64,000 nt of DNA, taken from Tritrichomonas musculus. Its lineage: Eukaryota; Parabasalia; Tritrichomonadida; Tritrichomonadidae. Shown here piece after piece: positions 59,890-64,000 of this stretch. The position numbers and the translations under genes are program-made. Positions within the stretch are counted from its first letter, which is position 1; each line of letters starts with the position of its first letter. Under the pieces are notes generated by a model that was not told where the DNA came from, did not search any database, and worked only from the letters and a program-made list of their open reading frames with translations. The stretch is from the NCBI GenBank assembly GCA_039105265.1, contig JAPFFF010000008.1, positions 1,984,001 through 2,048,000 of the forward strand, written 5' to 3'.

Positions 59890-62800
59890 TTATTTGGTTT
59901 TTTGTTGTAATGTGTCATCATCAATGTAGCCAATGTCAACCAATGCCTTCTTGTATTTCTCAATGTCTTGGCAAAGGTTGTTGTGATCGATTTCTGCGTT
60001 TTGGATTGCTTCTAATAATTTGATGTTCAATTTGGAAAGTTCAGTCTTCAAACGTTCAATTTCAGCAATTAAGTTATCGTGGTCGTCTTTGGCCTTTTGC
60101 TTGGTGTCTGCCAATTCTTTCTGTAATGATTCGACCATCTTCTTCAAGCTTTCGATTTCCTTTGTGAGAGCATCATGATCTTCTCTTGCCTTGCGCTGTG
60201 TGTCAGATAATGTTGATTTCAATTCTTTGACGTGGTTTTCGGAATCAGCCAACAATTTCTTCAGACGTTCGATTTCACCGCAAAGTTTGTCGTGATCGTA
60301 TTTGGCAGCACGTTGCGTCTCAGTCAAAACTTTGTTCAATCTTTCAATTTCGCGTGTTAAGTTGTCGTGGTCGTCTTTGGCCTTGCGTTGTGTGTCAGCC
60401 AAGGTTTGGTTCAAGTGTTGGATTTCGGTCTTCAACTTCTCGATTTCACGTGACAAGTTGTCGTGGTCTTCCTTAGCTTTACGCTTTGTCTCAGAGAGTT
60501 CCTTCTTGAGACGATCGATTTCAGCACTGAGTTTGTCGTGGTCTTGCTTGGCCTCGCGTTGTGTGTCAGCCAAAACTTTGTTGAGTCTTGAGATTTCGCT
60601 CTTCAATTGTTCGATTTCATGTGCGAGCTTGTCGTGGTCGTCTTTGGCCTCTTTCTTGAGTCTCTCAATTTCGCGTGTCAAGTTGTCGTGGTCCTCTTTG
60701 GCCTTGCGCTGGGCTTCTGCCAATTGCTTCTTGAGGTTCTCGATTTCAGATGACATCGATGAAATCTTTGAGTTCAAGCTTGAGATTTCTGACCTGAGCT
60801 TGCTGACTTCGTTTGTGAGGTTGTCGTGGTCCTGTTTGGCCTTGGTTTGCGTGTCTGCAAGCTGCTTCTTGAGGTTGTCGATTTCGGATTGCATGCTCGT
60901 GATCTTGGACTTCAAGCTCGAGTTTTCAGTGTTCAAACGGCTGATTTCGTGAGTGAGATTGTCGTGGTCCTGCCTTGCCTTTGATTGTGTGTCGGCCAAC
61001 TCTTTCTTAAGGTTGTTGATTTCATCGTTCAATTTCTTGATTTCGGCGGTTAACTTGTCGTGATCTTGTTGAGCTGCATGTTGAGCATCAGCGAGTTGCT
61101 TGTTGAGGCGATCGATCTCGGATTGCATGCTCTGGATCTTTGATTTCAATGTCGAGATTTCGCTTGTCAAGCTTGCAATTTGTGACTTCAAGTTGGCGAT
61201 TTCTGTGCTCAGTTTCTGGTTCTCAGCTGTCAGTCTGTCGTGGTCCTCTTTAGCTTTACGGTTAGCTTCAGCCAAAGCGTCGTTGAGACGTTTGATCTCA
61301 GCAGTCAGCTTGTCATGATCTTGCTGAGCATCACGCTTGGCATCAGCGAGTTGCCTGTTGAGACGTTCGATTTCTGATGTCAGGCTTGAGATCTTTGACT
61401 TCAAGTTTGTGATTTCGCTGTTCAATTTCTGGTTTTCAGCGGACAATTTGTCGTGATCTTCTCTTGCCTTACGCTGTGTGTCTGCGAGTTCTTTCTTGAG
61501 GTTTGTGTTCTCTGTTGTCATGCTGTTGATCTTTGAGTTCAAGTTCTGGTTTTCACGAGTTAAGTTGTCGTGATCTTGTTTGGCTTTACGTTGTGTGTCC
61601 TGGATTGTGTTGTTCAAGTTCCTGATTTCATTCTTCATGTTGCTTGATTCTGTCTGGCTCTTGTTGGATGTCTCATTGATGACTGTGTTCAATCTCTTGT
61701 TTTCTGTTGTCATTGTTGTGATCTTGTTGTTCAAGTTTTGGTTCTCACGAGTCAAGTTGTCGTGGTCTTGCTGTGCCTTGCGCTGAGAGTCTGAAATTGT
61801 GCTGTTTAAGTTCCTGATTTCATTTGCCTGTTTGTCGTGGTCTTCTCTTGCTTTGCGTGTTGTTTCTGAGAGTGTGTTGTTGAGGTTCTTGATTTCAGTT
61901 GTCATGTTTGTGACCTTTGTTGTCAAGTTGTTGTTATCACGAGTTAAGTTGTCGTGATCAAGTTGTGCTTTGCGTTGTGTGTCTGAGATGACGTTGTTGA
62001 GTCTCTTGATTTCAGATGTTCCACTGACGATCTTGTTGTTCAAGTTGTTGATTTCTGTTGTTTGGCTTGAAATCTTCGAGTTCAAGTTTGAGATTTGGCT
62101 TGTCAAGTTGTCGTGATCTTGTTTGGCCTTGTTCTGTGTCTCTGTGATGACTGTGTTCAATCTCTTGCTTTCTGTTGTTAAGTTTGTTATCTTTGTGTTG
62201 AGTGATGAAACTTCATTTGACAACTTTCTGTTCTCGTTAGTTAAGTTGTCGTGGTCTTGTTGTGCCTTGCGTTGGTTCTCAGAGATTGTGTTGTTCAAGT
62301 TCTTGATCTCTGTTGTCATTGTTGTGATCTTTGTGTTGAGGTTGTTGATCTCAGATGTTTGTGAAGCAATCTTTGAGTTCAGGCTTGAGATTTGGTTGGT
62401 CAAATTGTCGTGGTCTTGTTTGGCCTTCCTTTCTGTTTCTGAAACGACGTTGTTGAGACGAGATATTTCAGATGTCATTGTTGAAATCTTTGAATTGAGG
62501 TTGGTGATTTCAGTTGACAATTTCTTGTTCTCGGCTGTTAGTTTGTCATGATCTTCCTTGGCCTTGCGTTGTGTCTCAGTGTTGACGCTGTTAAGACGAG
62601 TGATTTCGCTTGTCATTGTTGAGATCTTTGAGTTCAAGCTGTTGATTGTGTTGGTCAAGCTGTCATGCTCTTGTTGAGCCTTGCGTTGTGTTTCAGAGAG
62701 AGTTGACTTGAGTGTGCTGATTTCGGATGTCATTGATGAAATCTTCTGGTTGAGATTTGCGATTTCTGTTGTCAGTCTCTTGTTTTCAGCAGCCAAACTG

Positions 62801-64000
62801 TCGTGGTCTTGTCTGGCCTTTCTTTCATTCTCTGGGATTGTTGAGTTGAGTCTGTTGAGTTCAGAAGTTAATTGAGAAATCTTTGAGTTCAGGTTGCTGA
62901 TTTCAGTTGTCATTGATGAAACCTTTGTTGTAAGTGTTGAGTTTTGATTAGTTAATTTGTCATGCTCTTCCTTGGCTCTTCTTTGTGTCTCAGACAATTC
63001 TCTCTTGAGGCTCTCGATTTGGCTTGTGAGTGAATCGTGGTCTTGTTTGGCCTTCCTTTCTGTCTCTGAAACAACAGAGTTGAGTCTGCTGACTTCAGAG
63101 GATAACTTGTCATGATCGACTTGTGCATTCCTCTTTGTTTCTGAAAGTGTGTTGTTGAGACGTTCGATTTCAGAAGTCAAGGAAGTGATCTTTGATTTCA
63201 AATTTGTGTTTTCTGATATCAAACTTGTGATCTTTGTGTTCAAGCTGTTGATCTGTGAAGTTAAATGATCGTGTTCAAGTTGTGCTTTACGTTGTGACTC
63301 AGACAAATCTCTCTTGAGATGTTCGATCTCACCAGTCAGGTTGTCGTGGTCGAGCTGCGCCTTGCGTTGTGTGTCTGAAACGACGCCGTTGAGACGAGAG
63401 ACTTCAGCCGTGAGTTTGCTGTGGTCTTCTTGTGCTTTGCGTTCTGTTTCAGAGAGAGTCTTGTTCAAGGTTTCGATTTCAGCATTTAGCTTGGTGATTT
63501 GCGCTGTCAAGTGGTTGTGGTCGTCTTGAGCGTTCTTCTGTGTTTCGGACAATTCTTTGGTCAAACGTGTGATTTCACCGGTTAAGTGATCGTGGTCGAT
63601 TTTGGCCTGTCTTTGTGACTCTTCTAATTGCGATTTGATGTGCTGGTTCTCTGATGTCATCGTTGTGATCTTTGAGTTCAATGTTGTGATTGTCTGCGAC
63701 AGCTTGTCGTGGTCTTCTTGTGCCTTGCGCTGTGCTTCGGAGAGCTCCTTCTTGAGGCGATCGATTTCAGAAGTCAACTTGTTGTGATCTTCGAGTGAGT
63801 CTTTCTTGAGTTTCTCGATTTCAGCAGTCAGCTTGTTGTGGTCTTCTGCTGCCTTCGCCTGTGATGTTGTGAGTTCCTTCTTGAGGCGTTCAATTTCAGC
63901 CGTCAGTCTGTCGTGGTCCTGCTTGGCCGTCAGTTTGAATTGTGTGAATTCTTGCTCAATTTTAGTGCGGCTCGATTCTGACTCGGACAAAGCTTTCTTG
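59890..64000 (-). CDS. Long coiled-coil filament-type protein with DHD modules, 5' end outside window
   Basis: 1,370 codons are open to the window edge; the apparent start near 63990 is a TTG inside the frame, so the N-terminus lies beyond 64000. The whole protein is predicted coiled coil: Leu, Ile and Val in heptads, polar elsewhere, no Pro except one (STIPEN). It is built of about 38 modules, each opening with (E/Q/D/L)DHD(N/K)LTxE and closing with a xTQRKAK(E/Q/D)-type segment. Distances from one DH to the next are 18, 25, 32, 39, 46, 53 or 60 residues, always 4 modulo 7. The tail (IEKYKKALVDIGYIDDDTLQQKTK) is short and non-repetitive. Composition is far less AT-rich and codons favour AAG, ATC, CTC and TTG, as in highly expressed trichomonad genes. 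A cytoskeletal rod, perhaps in costa, axostyle or basal-body fibres, is an inference. Stop TAA. Confidence 0.85.
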   Translation of the reverse strand, partial: KKALSESESSRTKIEQEFTQFKLTAKQDHDRLTAEIERLKKELTTSQAKAAEDHNKLTAEIEKLKKDSLEDHNKLTSEIDRLKKELSEAQRKAQEDHDKLSQTITTLNSKITTMTSENQHIKSQLEESQRQAKIDHDHLTGEITRLTKELSETQKNAQDDHNHLTAQITKLNAEIETLNKTLSETERKAQEDHSKLTAEVSRLNGVVSDTQRKAQLDHDNLTGEIEHLKRDLSESQRKAQLEHDHLTSQINSLNTKITSLISENTNLKSKITSLTSEIERLNNTLSETKRNAQVDHDKLSSEVSRLNSVVSETERKAKQDHDSLTSQIESLKRELSETQRRAKEEHDKLTNQNSTLTTKVSSMTTEISNLNSKISQLTSELNRLNSTIPENERKARQDHDSLAAENKRLTTEIANLNQKISSMTSEISTLKSTLSETQRKAQQEHDSLTNTINSLNSKISTMTSEITRLNSVNTETQRKAKEDHDKLTAENKKLSTEITNLNSKISTMTSEISRLNNVVSETERKAKQDHDNLTNQISSLNSKIASQTSEINNLNTKITTMTTEIKNLNNTISENQRKAQQDHDNLTNENRKLSNEVSSLNTKITNLTTESKRLNTVITETQNKAKQDHDNLTSQISNLNSKISSQTTEINNLNNKIVSGTSEIKRLNNVISDTQRKAQLDHDNLTRDNNNLTTKVTNMTTEIKNLNNTLSETTRKAREDHDKQANEIRNLNSTISDSQRKAQQDHDNLTRENQNLNNKITTMTTENKRLNTVINETSNKSQTESSNMKNEIRNLNNTIQDTQRKAKQDHDNLTRENQNLNSKINSMTTENTNLKKELADTQRKAREDHDKLSAENQKLNSEITNLKSKISSLTSEIERLNRQLADAKRDAQQDHDKLTAEIKRLNDALAEANRKAKEDHDRLTAENQKLSTEIANLKSQIASLTSEISTLKSKIQSMQSEIDRLNKQLADAQHAAQQDHDKLTAEIKKLNDEINNLKKELADTQSKARQDHDNLTHEISRLNTENSSLKSKITSMQSEIDNLKKQLADTQTKAKQDHDNLTNEVSKLRSEISSLNSKISSMSSEIENLKKQLAEAQRKAKEDHDNLTREIERLKKEAKDDHDKLAHEIEQLKSEISRLNKVLADTQREAKQDHDKLSAEIDRLKKELSETKRKAKEDHDNLSREIEKLKTEIQHLNQTLADTQRKAKDDHDNLTREIERLNKVLTETQRAAKYDHDKLCGEIERLKKLLADSENHVKELKSTLSDTQRKAREDHDALTKEIESLKKMVESLQKELADTKQKAKDDHDNLIAEIERLKTELSKLNIKLLEAIQNAEIDHNNLCQDIEKYKKALVDIGYIDDDTLQQKTK

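Noticed and set aside
60302-63787. Several plus-strand frames rich in Ser and Leu
   Set aside because: They are antisense to the repeated coiled-coil gene; periodic coding on one strand keeps the other open.
1-64000. Retroelements, Polinton-like or viral genes
   Set aside because: No reverse transcriptase, integrase, polymerase B, capsid-like or protease motif of those families seen in any open frame.
1-64000. tRNA or rRNA genes
   Set aside because: No tRNA B-box (GGTTCGA-type) with a folding cloverleaf and no rRNA-like GC-rich conserved tracts recognised by eye; a covariance search would be needed to exclude a tRNA formally.

Overview
The window looks like nuclear DNA of a parabasalid protist, most likely a Tritrichomonas-type trichomonad. 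The evidence is very AT-rich, intron-poor DNA and gene families typical of that group: BspA-like leucine-rich repeats, ankyrin proteins with a DUF3447-like N-terminal region, kinases and pseudokinases fused to ankyrin, Sel1 or BspA repeats, a calpain relative, and a surface protein built of F(T/S)x(S/T)xx hexapeptides. I see no rRNA, tRNA, CRISPR array, retroelement or virus-like element. Species is an inference; no marker gene is present.

Layout. 1-5.7 kb: an ankyrin-BspA gene (minus, running off the left edge) and a broken kinase-Sel1-BspA gene (minus). A 915-bp block of the first is inserted, inverted, into the second. 5.7-8.5 kb: a rearrangement junction, then a PARP/LIM protein whose 5' part is lost. 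9-13.7 kb: a kinase N-lobe fragment joined to a large dynamin/GBP-like GTPase split by a stop, then a pseudokinase. 13.87-19.02 kb: a 5.1-kb Kolobok-like DNA transposon with TTAA target duplications. 20-25.5 kb: two minus-strand BspA genes (one a kinase-BspA fusion with two breaks) and an ankyrin relic. 26-34.4 kb: pseudokinase-ankyrin gene, calpain relic, kinase, long Sel1 protein. 35-48 kb: gene-poor and rich in small DNA transposons (a TTAA foldback element, a TTAA element carrying a 43-bp satellite, a hAT-type MITE with perfect 8-bp duplication, a TA-flanked MITE, an AAGTCGGGAG element), with an ankyrin relic and one gene containing 81-bp repeats. 48.7-54.4 kb: a secreted BspA-like protein of about 1,886 residues in eight superunits. 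56.3-59.1 kb: a type I membrane surface protein. 59.9-64 kb: the 3' part of a long coiled-coil protein, less AT-rich than everything else.

The genes fall into three working groups. The signalling group is kinases, pseudokinases, PARP and GTPase. The binding-repeat group (BspA, ankyrin, Sel1) is often fused to the first. The surface or structural group is the secreted BspA protein, the hexapeptide protein and the coiled coil. Many members of the first two groups are broken, which suggests an expanding and decaying multigene region.

Strongest observations: (1) the inverted 915-bp copy between neighbouring genes, together with a second junction made of two short copies of nearby sequence in opposite orientations, which suggests templated-insertion repair; (2) the coiled-coil protein, where every spacing between successive DHD-type motifs equals 4 modulo 7; (3) a cluster of TTAA-flanked elements next to a candidate autonomous partner.
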